Notes: generated from the sequence alone by a model not told the origin. Shown: positions 40,284-53,326, counted from the first letter of the stretch. The stretch: 64,000 nucleotides of DNA from Chrysomallon squamiferum (GCA_012295275.1 CM022673.1:17423810-17487809); one strand, 5' to 3'. A program made the numbers and translations.

Positions 40284-41854
40284 TTTCTGTCTCACTTTTT
40301 CGTTCCCTGTCTCTCTCTCTCTCTCTTTCGTAGTTCATCGATTCATGCCGTCTCTAACTGTAACATTTCATTTGCTTACACCTGAACACTGTTCTTCCGG
40401 TTCACGACATCTAGTGTCACTGCAAAATGGATGAGCATGTCTAAAACACTTCACCTCTGAATGGATTAGGGTTTTCGAGAAACACAGAACGTCTTCTCTT
40501 TTCTTTTTAACATTGAAAAGTGGCCTATTCAAGTGGCGGGCCGTCTGATAAATCTAACCGCTAATTAAGACTGGCGTGCAGCTAACTAGTTCAACATGGC
40601 GAGTCCTTGCATTTAACTTTTTATGTCTGGAATGCAGGCCAGGAATGCCGCCTAGCACGCCATGGCGCACAGTTTTAAGACCGTCTTCATTACGATTTTC
40701 TTCTTCCGTTGATTTTCTACAGTGGCCATTTATTCATTTTTTATTTTTTTTAATCCCGACAGAAAACAAAAAATACTCCCGTTTTAGGTTTCCTCTCTCT
40801 TTTTGTGTGTTTCTTATCTTATCCGTCACAAAGATGTCGGATAATTCAATTTAAGTAATATTTCAAATGAAGCGCTATCACCGAGGAGGGGCAGAGCAGG
40901 AGATAAATATATCTTTTAAAATATAATGAGGATAAAGAAAACGGAATAAGCTTTCTGTTATTAGTTCGTGTGAGATTGCTAGAGAAGAGAAAAAAAGAAA
41001 GAGGAATAGAAGGAATGAATGAAAGAGCGGAGATGTGAAGTGAAGAAATGCTCTTGAAAAAAAAAAAATATATAATAATAAAAAATAAAGAAGATAAAGT
41101 TAATTTTGTACCCAGAAATATCGGTGGTAGAATTTGTGAGATATAAATAATAACAATAAAATTATTGTATCTCAAACATAATTTGGAATAAAGACAAATG
41201 ATCAACTCGCCGCATATCAGTAAATGAAATTTATTGAATTTTTATATCCGTTCAAACTTCCTAAGTTCAAAGAGAGTTAAACGCGTTATTGCTCTAAGTA
41301 GATTATTACACATAAACCTGTTATTTATATAGTATTTCAGGTTTCATATTCCTGTAAGAAAAACAACAACAAAAAAACAGTAGAAATAAATGAGGAAAGA
41401 TAATTAGGAAGAAATAACCATGAAATATAATTATAATTAAAAGAAAGTAAAGAAAGAAAAAAACAACTAAAAAAGTAAAAGAAAGTCGTGCCCTTTTCCA
41501 AGATGAATTTAGATATTTAATTGTGAAATATTTGAACATTATTCTTGCAGTGTAGCTCAGACTGTTATCTTGTGATTCAGTTACAACGATCTGAAACAAA
41601 TGTAATTTTGTCGAGTCTAAACGAACCCATTCTGAAGTGAGTCGTTTTCTGTAAAATTGATGCATTTCCTGTTAGGTAATTACATAACCCGTCTTCCAAA
41701 AATGTAATTTAAATTTGGAGCCATCCTGAAGAGATAAATTTGAAAAAAAAAAAATTAGAAAAAGAAAAACACAGAGAAAAACACAAAAAACGCCCACAAA
41801 CATATATTTTCCACTTTTTTTGGCAATTTTATAATCTGCGCTTCTAGCTTTTGC

Positions 41855-41858
<4 letters not shown>

Positions 41859-41930
<72 letters not shown>
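41859..41930. repeat. (CT)n microsatellite in intron 1
   Basis: Perfect CT tract of about 36 units. Confidence 0.95.
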
Positions 41931-41934
<4 letters not shown>

Positions 41935-42059
41935 GTCTGTTTTCAGTTTTTCTCAAGTAGCAAGTTAATATTTTCTGCCAGCAATAACTGGCGTATTCTG
42001 AGTAGGGTCAATCCATTATTAATGGTAAAAGACATGATACTTATCATTTGACCTCCAAC

Positions 42060-42400
42060 AAAGCAAAGAACTTCCTCCGCCATTTTGATGCACGTGAGAT
42101 TGTGCAGACGACATTTTGAAGTAGTCGGGGAAACACATGTGACGTAAATGGCGTAGATAACGCAGGGAACTGATTGTTCGTAGGGAAGTATCTTTTTTTT
42201 TTTTTTTCCTTGGAAGACGATAACAATTGCTCCGTTGTTCTACACTCCTATTTCTCGGGATCAGTTTGCGCCTGCGCAGAATGAAAACGCCATTCGACTG
42301 TTATTATAGTGACGTCGTTAAGATAGTCTAGCTTTAGCATGTATGACGTAAACAAACTTTTTTTCTCTTACTCATTTGGCAGTTCTACGCATGCGCCTTA
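42060..42400. promoter_or_regulatory. promoter-like motif cluster 1 kb before BAMBI exon 2
   Basis: In 340 bp there is a YY1-type CCGCCATTTTG (42077-42087), CRE-like TGACGTAA at 42140 and 42344, and TGACGTCG at 42310. There are also two NRF1-like sites, TGCGCCTGCGCA (42267-42278) and CGCATGCGCC (42388-42397). Such combinations are typical of CpG promoters. No supported first exon follows, so it may be an enhancer or a cryptic promoter. Confidence 0.3.
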
Positions 42401-42568
42401 CAAAATACTACCGCTGACGAGCTACTGATAGTTCCCGAGTTTTTAATGATGTCATTATGACTTGGGTTAAGTTTTTGTAAACAATGTTTAGCGACTGTTT
42501 ATTTAAAAACACACACTGCATGGAGTTGTTTATTTCCACTGCTCGTTATGTAAATAATCCAAGAATAA

Positions 42569-42570
<2 letters not shown>

Positions 42571-42641
<71 letters not shown>
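42571..42641. repeat. (GA)n microsatellite in intron 1
   Basis: About 35 GA units. It is the only long tract in the BAMBI introns with purines on the sense strand. Confidence 0.95.
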
Positions 42642-42644
<3 letters not shown>

Positions 42645-43357
42645 TAAACCACAAAGTTGGCCACAATTTCGCAGAACAGCAGAATTTTATATCTTTATCA
42701 CTTTTAAACTTTATTTTTTAACTGCATTAATATATCTTTAATATTTTTTTTATTATCTCCTAGGAAAAGATTTTCATCGCATTCGCAACTAAAATAATAA
42801 CGTTTGATTTATTGCTAATAGTTTTATATTTAATATTCCCCCCCCCTGCTTTTATTAGTTTGTATTTCCAGTTTACATTTTAAACTTTTTACCCCAAGTA
42901 ATGAAATAAAATTGTGAAATCTTTAACCTTTTAACCGTTATATTACACGTTTAGGATTACTCAAAACAGAATGATATAAGCCAAAACGTACGAGATGAAT
43001 TTCACAGACTACAGTGTGTAGTGTGTGCGTACTGTCTCTTCTAATGTGTGTTTGTGCGTGCTTGTTTCGTTGGATTTAACTATGGATGCGTGTAGTGCTT
43101 TTTTTTTTATAACATCTATGGTTATCTTCAAATGTACGTTTTGTTTATTACGATTCGGAACATATTCACGTGGTTGTTATTATTTTATGGCTATGTTATC
43201 TTACTGCTACCGCGACTCCAGTATTTTACTCATCATCACAGTTAATAAATTCTTTATTATAATTATTGTTATTGTTATCATGTTCCTTATTATAATCACA
43301 AACATTATTAAACATTATATGATGATGATTATCAATTCTATGTATTATGATCAAAAT

Positions 43358-43371
43358 CATCATCATCATCA

Positions 43372-43420
<49 letters not shown>
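43358..43420. repeat. (CAT)n-(ATT)n tract abutting the exon 2 acceptor
   Basis: Six CAT units then about 15 ATT units end at TTTCAG, the exon 2 splice acceptor. The tract occupies the place of the normal polypyrimidine tract. Confidence 0.93.
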
Positions 43421-43421
<1 letters not shown>

Positions 43422-43425
43422 TCAG

Positions 43426-43740
43426 GGCAGCTCCGATGCTATTGTAATGAGCCAGGCTGTGTGATAACAGGATATATGTGTAAATCAAAACTGGGAAAGT
43501 GCTATACCGCCATGGAGTCTCAAGGGGAGGTCACTCTTTCAACACATGGCTGTCTCGATTCTCTGCAGCCTCGTGTGATGAACTTGTGCAGCGAGGCTGA
43601 AAACCTTATAAAATCGAGTGATTCAGTAACTAACGTGCCTTTACGACTAACTTGTTGTAATGAGCATATGTGTAACTACAGAGAAACTGTTGACAATAGT
43701 ATTGTGACAAACTCAAAACCTAATGGAAGTTCTCAAAAAG
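43426..43740 (+). CDS. BAMBI: BAMBI coding exon 2: cysteine-rich ectodomain
   Basis: The exon encodes residues 20-124, the extracellular domain of a BMP/activin pseudoreceptor. Ten cysteines lie at residues 24, 26, 31, 38, 45, 62, 74, 96, 97 and 102. Their pattern (CxC...C...C...C, then CC....CN) is that of the three-finger TGF-beta receptor fold. Family-diagnostic strings include RCYC, TGYMCKS, THGCLDSL and MCNYR, which closely match vertebrate BAMBI. One N-glycosylation sequon (Asn119-Gly-Ser) sits in the stalk. Acceptor TTTCAG and donor G|GTATGT are both good, and both junctions are phase 1, so this exon could be skipped without a frameshift. Known family role: the ectodomain lets the protein join type I/type II receptor complexes while lacking a kinase. 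The exon is flanked on both sides by ATT-type microsatellites. Confidence 0.96.
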
Positions 43741-43937
43741 GTATGTATTTACATTAACGTTAAGAAAAATTTATAAGCACAACAACATGCACCCAGCTCC
43801 CCGAGATTTTCCTCTTTCATTCGTTTGCAGTTTGTTCATATTCTTACTATACACTGTTTTAGAAATATGTCAAGCAAACGGAACATTCTTTTCCTATCTT
43901 TTTGCAAGTGTTGTTGACACGTGTATATATGTGATGA

Positions 43938-43958
43938 ATATTTATTTATTTATTTATT

Positions 43959-44018
<60 letters not shown>
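43938..44018. repeat. (TTTA)n-(TTA)n microsatellite after exon 2
   Basis: Tetranucleotide TTTA units change to ATT trinucleotides, about 200 bp beyond the exon 2 donor. Confidence 0.93.
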
Positions 44019-44023
<5 letters not shown>

Positions 44024-44263
44024 ATATTTTATTGTCGATGGTAAAAACTGGAATGTCTGAAAAGCAACTGTGATATGATGTTGAGATCGTTAAGATAAGT
44101 TTTCATTTGACTATTTACAAACGTGTACCTCAGCATACACTATTGGTCTTATGTTATCGTCGTGCATAATATTTCTTTATAAATGAACACAACTCACACT
44201 TTATTCTTTTATACCACAAATCTAAACAAACAAACAAACAATGTAAATATTTTAAATAAATAA

Positions 44264-44264
<1 letters not shown>

Positions 44265-44318
<54 letters not shown>

Positions 44319-44319
44319 G
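44265..44319. repeat. (AAT)n microsatellite in intron 2
   Basis: About 18 AAT units. Confidence 0.93.
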
Positions 44320-45484
44320 AAACAAAAATGGCCGCTGCAGCAGACATTTTCTTCTGCTGTAATTTCGACCTCACCTGTCAAGCTGCCCATCGTGTTACTT
44401 TGGAACGTTTAAATAACTGCATGCAGGAATATTAATTGTTTTCTGTTACTCTACTACTCTGCTTTTCATAAAACCTTATTTTATTTTATACGGATGTTAT
44501 CTTTTAAAATAAATACCTTTCAGTTTTAAAATAAAATATGTTTGATACAGGGCACGGCGGATGAGGAAACGAATCTATAAACATAAAAGAAAGAAAGAAA
44601 AAAAAAGATTATAAATTAGTTAGCTCAGTACTGCACTTTGTTGAACTGAATTTTGTGGAAAGCAAACTGACAAGTCTTTTTCTCCAAAACGTAAATAATA
44701 CACTTCTATGCAGCTCAGGAATTTTTACTCCGTTCTAACGAGTACTCGATAAGATAAAACTTATGTAATGGCAACGCGATGAAACTGAAAAGACATATAA
44801 CATACTTAATGCCTTTTGTAAACGAAACGATATGCACAATATATATATTTTTAAACTTTTTAAACTGTGTATGTGTGTCTGTGACTGTTTGTATGTTAAA
44901 GTTATATGTTAAAAATGTGAGATAAAATAACATTAGAAACAGTGTGACGGTTGAAATGTTCTTGAGGGTTTGTTAGAAATTGTTACCATTCACAACTTTG
45001 TTACAAATCACTAAATAAATTTTTGGCTGGTTTCTCCACTTCAAACAAAATTATCCACTTTTTTCCTTCATTAATTATTATAAGTTGTAAATATAATTAT
45101 ATTTTTAATTATTTGTTTTTCTTCAGTAAGTGATATATTATTTTTATTATTATTTTTTTTTTTTATTCGTTCTGGGTCACTCAGTACACGTCACAGACGT
45201 TATCGGCGGTTTTTGACAGTCGCTGGCGTTTTGTTCGTTGACAGATATCGATGTGCATTTCACGAAAAGCGTGACGTAACAACGTTCACGTCAAACTGTC
45301 GCCTGCGCCGCCATCAGTTTGATTATTTTTGTCTTGCTTTTCCACTCTCCCAGCTCCTGAGCGACGTTGAAAAAGCCTGTGTTTGTTTTTACGAAGGACG
45401 TATCGGTTTACGGCGTCCACATATAGATTCTTATCTGCGAGCTACGTTTTCAGCCTCGCTGATCGTTATCAGAGATTATGGGCG

Positions 45485-45495
45485 CTAGATGGCGC
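45485..45495 (+). promoter_or_regulatory. CTCF-like site
   Basis: CTAGATGGCGC matches the core AGRTGGCGC known for insect CTCF and resembles the vertebrate core. It lies at the end of a CpG-rich patch (45170-45500) that also carries TGACGTAA. Confidence 0.3.
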
Positions 45496-45667
45496 GATGA
45501 AGTAAAAATCCACCAGACGTTAACGCTTAAATACTGCACCAACAGCTGATACACAGTACAATAAAATAAATACAGTTCTGATGCAGTTCTCAACCAAACG
45601 CTCTTATGGTACATTATATTGTCCACAATAACTTACTTGAATATTGTTGTTGTTATTATTATTAATT

Positions 45668-45668
<1 letters not shown>

Positions 45669-45726
<58 letters not shown>
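45669..45726. repeat. (ATC)n-(ATT)n microsatellite in intron 2
   Basis: About ten ATC units followed by about nine ATT units. Confidence 0.93.
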
Positions 45727-45727
<1 letters not shown>

Positions 45728-45909
45728 TAATAAGAGAATTAAAAACGTTAACACACGTTCATAAAATATTGTCGGGTCTTGGGCAGAGTGAATTATTGTA
45801 TCTGGCGATAGTAAGACATTTTGTCCAATACAGACATGGTTAACTGCTGAAAACGACAAACATCATCTACAGCCACAGCCACAAATTGTTACTGTCCACG
45901 ACATCACGA

Positions 45910-45988
45910 ATTTTGTGAAAAACGAAAAAGGTGCCCATAACAGCCAGACTCGAACTGCTACTCGAAAGCTTGTTTAAAATAAGCCACA
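45910..45988 (-). repeat. tRNA-derived SINE-like fragment
   Basis: On the - strand a B-box-like AGTTCGAGTCT is followed by a GGGCACC segment and a T-rich run, as in the head-to-body junction of a tRNA-derived SINE. The A box is degenerate and no full cloverleaf forms, so it is not a tRNA gene. Confidence 0.35.
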
Positions 45989-46565
45989 CGTTACATATAA
46001 ACATACATATATTATTTATGTCATAAAACTCTCTCATCCAGAAATATTTAATTGTAGAAGATAATACAGGTTGACGTTTTCGTTATTGCTTTATTATACT
46101 AATTCAATCAAAGAAATTATTTGTTACATAATTTTAAAAAATGTATAAATTAGGTTTAACGCTAAGAGACACAGTGTGTAATTGCTACCAGATTTCTCTT
46201 ACGAATGGAAATGGTTAATATTACGTAAATGTTTCTGATATATTGGTTGTGACGTTAGTCTACGTCTGCAAATAGCAAAGCAACGCAGCGTGTCGTCTGC
46301 TCTTATTAATATTGGCGGGAAAGTATTTCCAGAACCAGCCCGTGCAGCATGGTAATGTACTGTTCATATTCGCTTAAACTCGGGTTGTGTGGATAAGAAA
46401 TTTAGTTAAACGAAAAGGTGAAATAATAATAATATTAATAATAATAATAATAAAAGAATAGAAAGAAAGAACGAGAAGAGAGAATAACGAACAATGACTC
46501 ATGGTCTGACAGTTAAAGTTTTAGAAAACAAGAATGTTGGTGTATACGTTATTGTAAATAACAAT

Positions 46566-46753
<188 letters not shown>

Positions 46754-47749
46754 GAGAAAACCACTGGCAACTGCTTGTTAAAAGATTTAACGTGAAAGGT
46801 TTCTGTAATCGATCTCGGGTGACACTGGACCAAACGAGAGAGGCTCGCTGTTTACTCTTTGTCACTCATTCAACCAACACTGCAACGTGATCCTCGACAT
46901 CAGTGGAAACACAGAGCTGTTGGCCATGCCTGGCTGGCTGCTCGTTGGCCACTTGTTGGCAGTATAACGCGTTTCACAACCATGTCACGATTTTACCCGA
47001 AGGAGATGATTTCTATCACTCGGGTCACATTCTCTGTAATCTGGCTATCGACAGGTTTATTTATATCTGTGGTATTTCTAAGTGTCCTGTGTTGCTATCT
47101 GAGAATTATTTATGTTATCTCTGTAATAGTATTATTTAACCGTTCTTACAATCGTAAGAGAGTTACTTACTCGTATCAGTAATGTTCTCTGACCTTATTT
47201 GATTCAACTGGAAATACAGAATTATTTATGTTATCTACTTTCTTTAGCGGGGTTTGCCAATTTCTGTGATAGACTAATAGTTCAAATAACGATGGAGATT
47301 CTTTTCATATGTATATATTTTTTTTTTTATTTGATTGTAGTTCTGTTATTGAAGATTATGTAGAGTTATTCGTATCACACAGTAATTGTTTATAATATTG
47401 TGTTTATTTCAGTAAAAGATTCTAAATATCTTGAATCCTTTAGATCGTTTTTATGTTTTAAAAGTTGGATGTTTAGCGCTTAAAAAAAAAAGAAAAAAAA
47501 AGTCTCTGTTTACGTAACACTAACAGTATCAAAAAAAAAAAAAAAAAAATAATATTACAGATACAGGTGAATGAAAAAAAGAAAGAAGATGTTTTAGACA
47601 ACATCAAGCAGATATATTTCTTCAAATCCCCTCTTTTTTCTCTTCTGCATATCCTTAATGACTGAGTTCTCTTCAGCAGATAAGTTTACCTGTGTGTTCT
47701 TTACAACTCGTCATCCCAGATCACCTTCTACAGCCTCACACTAACTCAC

Positions 47750-47880
47750 TCCTAGCAACCGCAGTGGCCGGTGTTTGCGACTGACAGTGCACCCTGAAAC
47801 CCAACCCCTCCGCTAAGCCAGCCCGCGGCCCGCCTCCGCGGCCCCTGACCCGCGGCCGTCTCCACAAAGACGCGTGTTTG
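47750..47880. promoter_or_regulatory. GC-rich spike in intron 2
   Basis: The segment is strikingly GC-rich against its surroundings, especially 47821-47860, which holds three CCGCGG/CGCGGCC-type palindromes. Just upstream (47753-47762) is CCTAGCAACC, an RFX X-box half-site. It may be a small CpG island or a GC-rich enhancer core. No exon is evident. Confidence 0.3.
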
Positions 47881-48478
47881 ATTTACACTTGCTCCCTCAC
47901 TAAAAGGTACAAATTCAATATTTATGCTCTCTTAATAGGCTTTCAGTTCCTTAGTAGAACGCTGTGTTTACTTTGCCCATTGAGTCCGCGAAAGAGTGCG
48001 GGATAGAGTAGGCTGTCACTTTAACATATTTCCGTTACTCCACGCAAATATTAAAGACTTATTTTTTTTTCTCTCGAATTTACATAAAACGGTGTCGAAT
48101 GTCCGTTGTCCACCAACAGAAGATTGTCTCTAGGTGTTAATACCTGTATTTATCTGTCTTCTTTTAAAACTATAATAAACTTCATGTGATTTCAGCAACG
48201 AATATAGTTTTGTATTACTATTTTAAGCGTCCATTATTTTAACTGTAATGTAACTGTTAATGCTTCTCTACATATTTTTTTTTAAATAAAAGGGAATTGT
48301 GAACGTTAATTTTGTGTTGCTCATCGATTTCTGGTGAATTTCATGTAAATTATTAAAGGCTTGGGAGTTTAAAGATTCAGTTCGGGAAAGGTATTTACTA
48401 AAGATAATAAAGTTTATATATTTGTATTCTTTTAAACTTTGAATATGTATTTTATTTAATTATTTATTTAGTTATTTT

Positions 48479-48513
<35 letters not shown>

Positions 48514-49192
48514 AATAATAATAATAACAATACAATACAGTAACATATTATCGATACTGATAATACAATGAGTTGTAGAATTATTATAAAGTTTAACTTA
48601 ATACCTAGACAAGTTTTTCACCATACCTGAAACTAAAAATAGAAATAACTAAAATAAAGGAAGACAAAAGGAAAAAAGAAACTGACTTTATCGTATTATC
48701 AACATATCAAAGAACGCTATTTGTTGAATCATATCTGGAAAATTAAACGAAGTAACAAGCTTCACATACATAAAATCCTGCACGTAGTGCCTTCTTCCAC
48801 ACTGATCGTATCGCTACGTCTTATAAATGGCCCTTAGTGCTGAGTATAATAATCCTACCCCACCCCCTCAAGCGAACGAGTCATTTTGCGAGGATATTCT
48901 CCGTGTGTTTTGTGACTGCTGTTTATCAGAGGCCCTCCAGGCTTTATATATTTCCTGGGCGAGAGAGTCTTCACTCAATAGTACGTCTTTCTTTTTGAGC
49001 AGGGTCTATTATGAGAGTCAATATTTCTTCTCTTTTGAATAAGATCTGTTAGGAAATGACTGAATGCTATACAAATGTCTTTCTTTCTCTCTTTTCTTCT
49101 TCTGCCCCAAAATGGCCCGTTTCCTTTTGTGCGTGGAACAAACGTTGACAGACGGGTGAAGTGATGCGGGGAATGTTGGCATGATAAAATGA

Positions 49193-49195
<3 letters not shown>

Positions 49196-49239
<44 letters not shown>
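49196..49239. repeat. (GT)n microsatellite in intron 2
   Basis: About 22 GT units. Confidence 0.94.
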
Positions 49240-49242
<3 letters not shown>

Positions 49243-49931
49243 ATCGCTCGAGTGTTGTGGTATTTCAGTCAGCAAGCGTCTCAAGCCAGTTGCTCTGCTT
49301 CACGACTGTAACTTAGTCGTAGAACCACAGATCAGCCCGCCTTGTTACGTCATTTGAGTTTTCCCCCGTTCTTCCCAGAACACATAAATGGTACATTAAA
49401 GTTCATGTTCTTCATTTTCTTTTAACATGGAAGTTAAGTGTAAAGGATTATTTTTCTGCTAATCAAGAACAGTAGATGATTGTCTGACAGAATCAGGTTT
49501 CTTCTTGTATCTTTATTTACAAAATCAAATAACTGATAATGGTAACACCAGTGTTGTTACACAGGTAATAATAATCGTTGACATCTAGACAGTCTGGTAT
49601 AGAGAGATAGTAAAAATGTAGTGTGTAGATCCAGGCAACAACGACTATTACATGTGACACAAGGTTTAAAACAATTTCTGTTTGAACTGTAAATTGACAT
49701 GCCAAGAAAAATAAACAAAATTAAGAACAAAAATAGATTTCTTTCATTATTTTTATGCACAAATACACACACACACATATATATATAAATCATTATCATT
49801 TTTATCATATTATTATTATATTGTATACAACAAGTATTTCAATAATTTTAGTGTTTAACACGTATATATATATATATACACACTATACTCTGACAATTTC
49901 TCAATATATAACTCTTAGAAGAGTACAAAAA

Positions 49932-49962
<31 letters not shown>

Positions 49963-50031
49963 AATTAAAAATAAACTTCTCTATCTCCATACTCTGTTCT
50001 TTCCACCAAACACTATTTGAGGTGTCCTTCG

Positions 50032-50068
<37 letters not shown>

Positions 50069-50106
50069 CTCTTCTTTACCCCTCGTCCCCTCCCTTCTGT
50101 CCACAG

Positions 50107-50246
50107 AGCACAGGGATCAAAATCAATTGACAAGATGCGAAACTACGGACTTGTGTGAGGAAGAGCAAACAGCGGTTAAACAATGTGCCGGCGTGCTGCC
50201 TGCCACTCCGCTGGCTCGGTCGTCTCTGTGTTTTGCAGTTGGTTAA
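50107..50246 (+). other. possible alternative terminal exon of BAMBI
   Basis: A T-run and C/T-rich tract (50037-50100) lead to the acceptor CTGTCCACAG at 50106. If spliced from exon 2, the phase-1 join gives a Glu codon and stays open for 46 residues, including four cysteines, until TAA at 50244-50246. AATAAA follows at 50482-50487. The product would keep the ectodomain but lose the transmembrane helix, that is, be secreted. The protein tail is not one I recognise, and the acceptor could be decoy sequence from the poly-T tract. Confidence 0.2.
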
Positions 50247-51591
50247 TATTGACTCGACATTCTTGTTGTGTTATTCAATATTTGCTGTCTTGTAAGGCTG
50301 GGAACGTACACAGTAAACTGCCAATTTGTCGCTACCACGACGTCAGGCAGATACCACTGGGTCTCGTCGTGCTGAGAAAAATTACCACAACTGTTACAAC
50401 GACACTCCGATGGTTTTGACGCCAGATCGACAAGAGTCGTTTACAAGATGATATGTAAAATAGCAAGATGACGATGTCAGAAATAAATCGTGTACACACA
50501 CACAGCTTAAATTAACAGAGCAGACAGTGCATGCACAGACTGAGTCTTCGAGATTATCATTCTTGAAATTTGAACTAGTTTGCGGCAATTAAATTAGTTA
50601 TAAAGAGGGCTATTTATATATATATAAATGAGGAAGGGATTAGTTACATGAAGCTATGTAAACTATTTTTTAGCAAAGTTAACAGACTAAGGCAACATAA
50701 AATCATAAACGAAAGGTTTTTCTATAATGTGAAACCCAAACCTGTAGGTTTTTCAGTTTATATTTCAGCCTGATATAAATAGGTATACGAGCTACCCACC
50801 AATTTTTTCCATTTTTCTTTTTACTTATTACTAAAAAACACTGAAAATAAACTTGTGATGATATGTGCATTGTTGATATGTCATAAGATTACTGAACAAC
50901 ACCAACACAGACAAAATGAGAAGAAAAAAGAAATAAATCGGAATAATTACGTTGTGGTATATTGTTATTTGCACCGTCACTTGTAGTTCGCGCACTGGCG
51001 AACACAACGCAATTTATGAAGACGTAAATTAATAAATCATTGAGATTCGTCGAAGAAAACATTTAAATAGCTCTTAGTCACGCAAAGTATGCTTTGAAAT
51101 AATTAAGCTTAAAACACTTACTTTTTAAAAACTAAACAGCATGATAATAACAGAAGTAAATAAGTATGTTCTTAAGTAACTATGAAAATACAGGAGTACG
51201 TAAGTAAGTAAGTAAATAAAATGAATATATGTGAATCAAAAATAAATAACAACAAGTAAAATAAATAAATAAACAGAAAATAAAATTAAATAAATAAAAT
51301 GTTTGTCTTAGATCTATCAGACAGAATAAGAATGTCCTCGACATGGTATGCGTTCGTAACGACAGTAAATGTTTATTCTCATTCGCTTCAAAGGTGGAAA
51401 TGTTTCTTTTGTTTTTTATCCTCGCTGGCTGGCATTGTGCCTGTATATATTCGGAAGCTTTAAAACTTAATATTCTAAGATTAATAAATAGTTGTCGCCT
51501 AGCCGACAGCCTGGGGCTATATGTGCATAACTACCGTCTGCAAGAGGAGACCATCAAAATGAATTATGTGAAGTTTTATGCCTGTATCGCA

Positions 51592-51651
51592 GCGCCACCC
51601 TGCGGGGAATCTCATATTGCCGCCAGTGCGGGGCGGTACCCAGTGACGTCA
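51592..51651. promoter_or_regulatory. CTCF-like and CRE motifs in a CpG-rich patch
   Basis: On the - strand GGGTGGCGC (51592-51600) is one base off the CTCF core. A perfect CRE palindrome TGACGTCA lies at 51644-51651. The surrounding 100 bp is GC-rich. Confidence 0.25.
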
Positions 51652-51773
51652 CAGCTTGAGCTCCTGCTGAAACAGTCGGCCAGAAAGTCACAGTTTATTT
51701 ATTTATCTTTATTTTTACATTTGTTTATGTTTGTTTAGTCACTGCTTGTGTCTGAATATAAAGTAACATTAAC

Positions 51774-51891
<118 letters not shown>

Positions 51892-53326
51892 GTGTGTGTT
51901 TGTATGTATAATGTGTTTATAGTAAACATATCCGTACACACACACACACACACATACATACATACAAACGCACACACACACACACATACATACATATATC
52001 CATACATACATACAAACACACACACACACACACACATACATACATACATACATACATACATACCCACAGATATACATTAATACAGCTCAGTCATTTGTGC
52101 CTTTTTTATAAGACGCTGACGCCACCAATCTTTTGAATTGTTATTTATTAACAGTTATTACTATTTAAAAGTTCACTTGGGTCTGTGCAATAATCTGCCT
52201 GCTGCGTATCTGTGTATAAAATTATTGAAAATTCACGTGACAGCATTGCCGACGTCGGCGAAGGGGTTTCGTACGGCCTGGCGTCAAAACCACAAAATGT
52301 GTGCTGCGTCTCGCTACGGTGATTTTCACGTAGTTTCACGCCTCGGTGGAGTCTATTTAAGCCTGCTGGGCCATATCCATAAAACTTCACTGATAACGAT
52401 ATACTCACTTCCTTCACACTTTATTTATTTCGATACAAACAGATTCAAATCATTTGCTGTATAATGTCTACATAAACATACACACCCGTGCAGACAATCT
52501 GTCGTAATTTATTATTAATATAATTTTTTATTATTTCTTTTTAATTCAAATTGCTTCGTTTTCTGGTGATGATATAAACGTGTCAGACAGCATGCAGAGG
52601 ATGACGATGTTGTCCTTGCTGTGTTGTTACCACTGAAAGAAGTGGATGTTTATGACAAATATATAAAAAATAATAATAATACGCCTGTTAAGTACAAGGG
52701 ATTTTTTGCATTCAACATCATGCTTCAATTAATGACTTTGTAATAATCCAACGTTTAATATTTAAATAAACTTAGTTGTGATAATTTAATATCCTGATTA
52801 AATAATGTTTTGGATAGCTTTTTTACTGTTTTAATTTCTATATTCTTGAACTGATGGCTTTTTGTGGGTTTTTTGTTAGAGTATCTTTAACGTTCATTCA
52901 TTTGTTATCAATAATGCGTTTTGGTATGTGTATCGATTAGTTTAGCTGGTTGGAGTTACGTCCCTTTTATCTGTATGAACTAACATTTTTAATATATTTG
53001 TTCTTCTGGACATAATTGAATACAATCACAGTTTGTTTTTGATGAAGTAAATATTGGCATTACAACAATACCTGTTTTGATATAGCTGTGTATAAGCGTC
53101 TGTATGTTTGATTTGGTAACAATTGTATTCTGTCTCACAATAAAAACCTTTTTTTTTCTTCTTCTTTCTCTTCTTTTTCTTCTTCTTACTAGTAGTAGTA
53201 GCAGCAGTAATAGTCGTAATAATAACAGCATAGCAGTAGTAGTAGTACTAGTAGTATTTAATTGATTTATACATTATTTCATTTTACATTTTAAAATACT
53301 AATTGTCTGAATTTGTTTCGTTTCAG

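Noticed and set aside
51343-51738. 131-codon + frame in intron 2 with a hydrophobic stretch
   Set aside because: It ends in low-complexity Leu/Phe sequence, resembles no family I know and lies within the BAMBI intron. Its GC-rich part is better explained as regulatory DNA.
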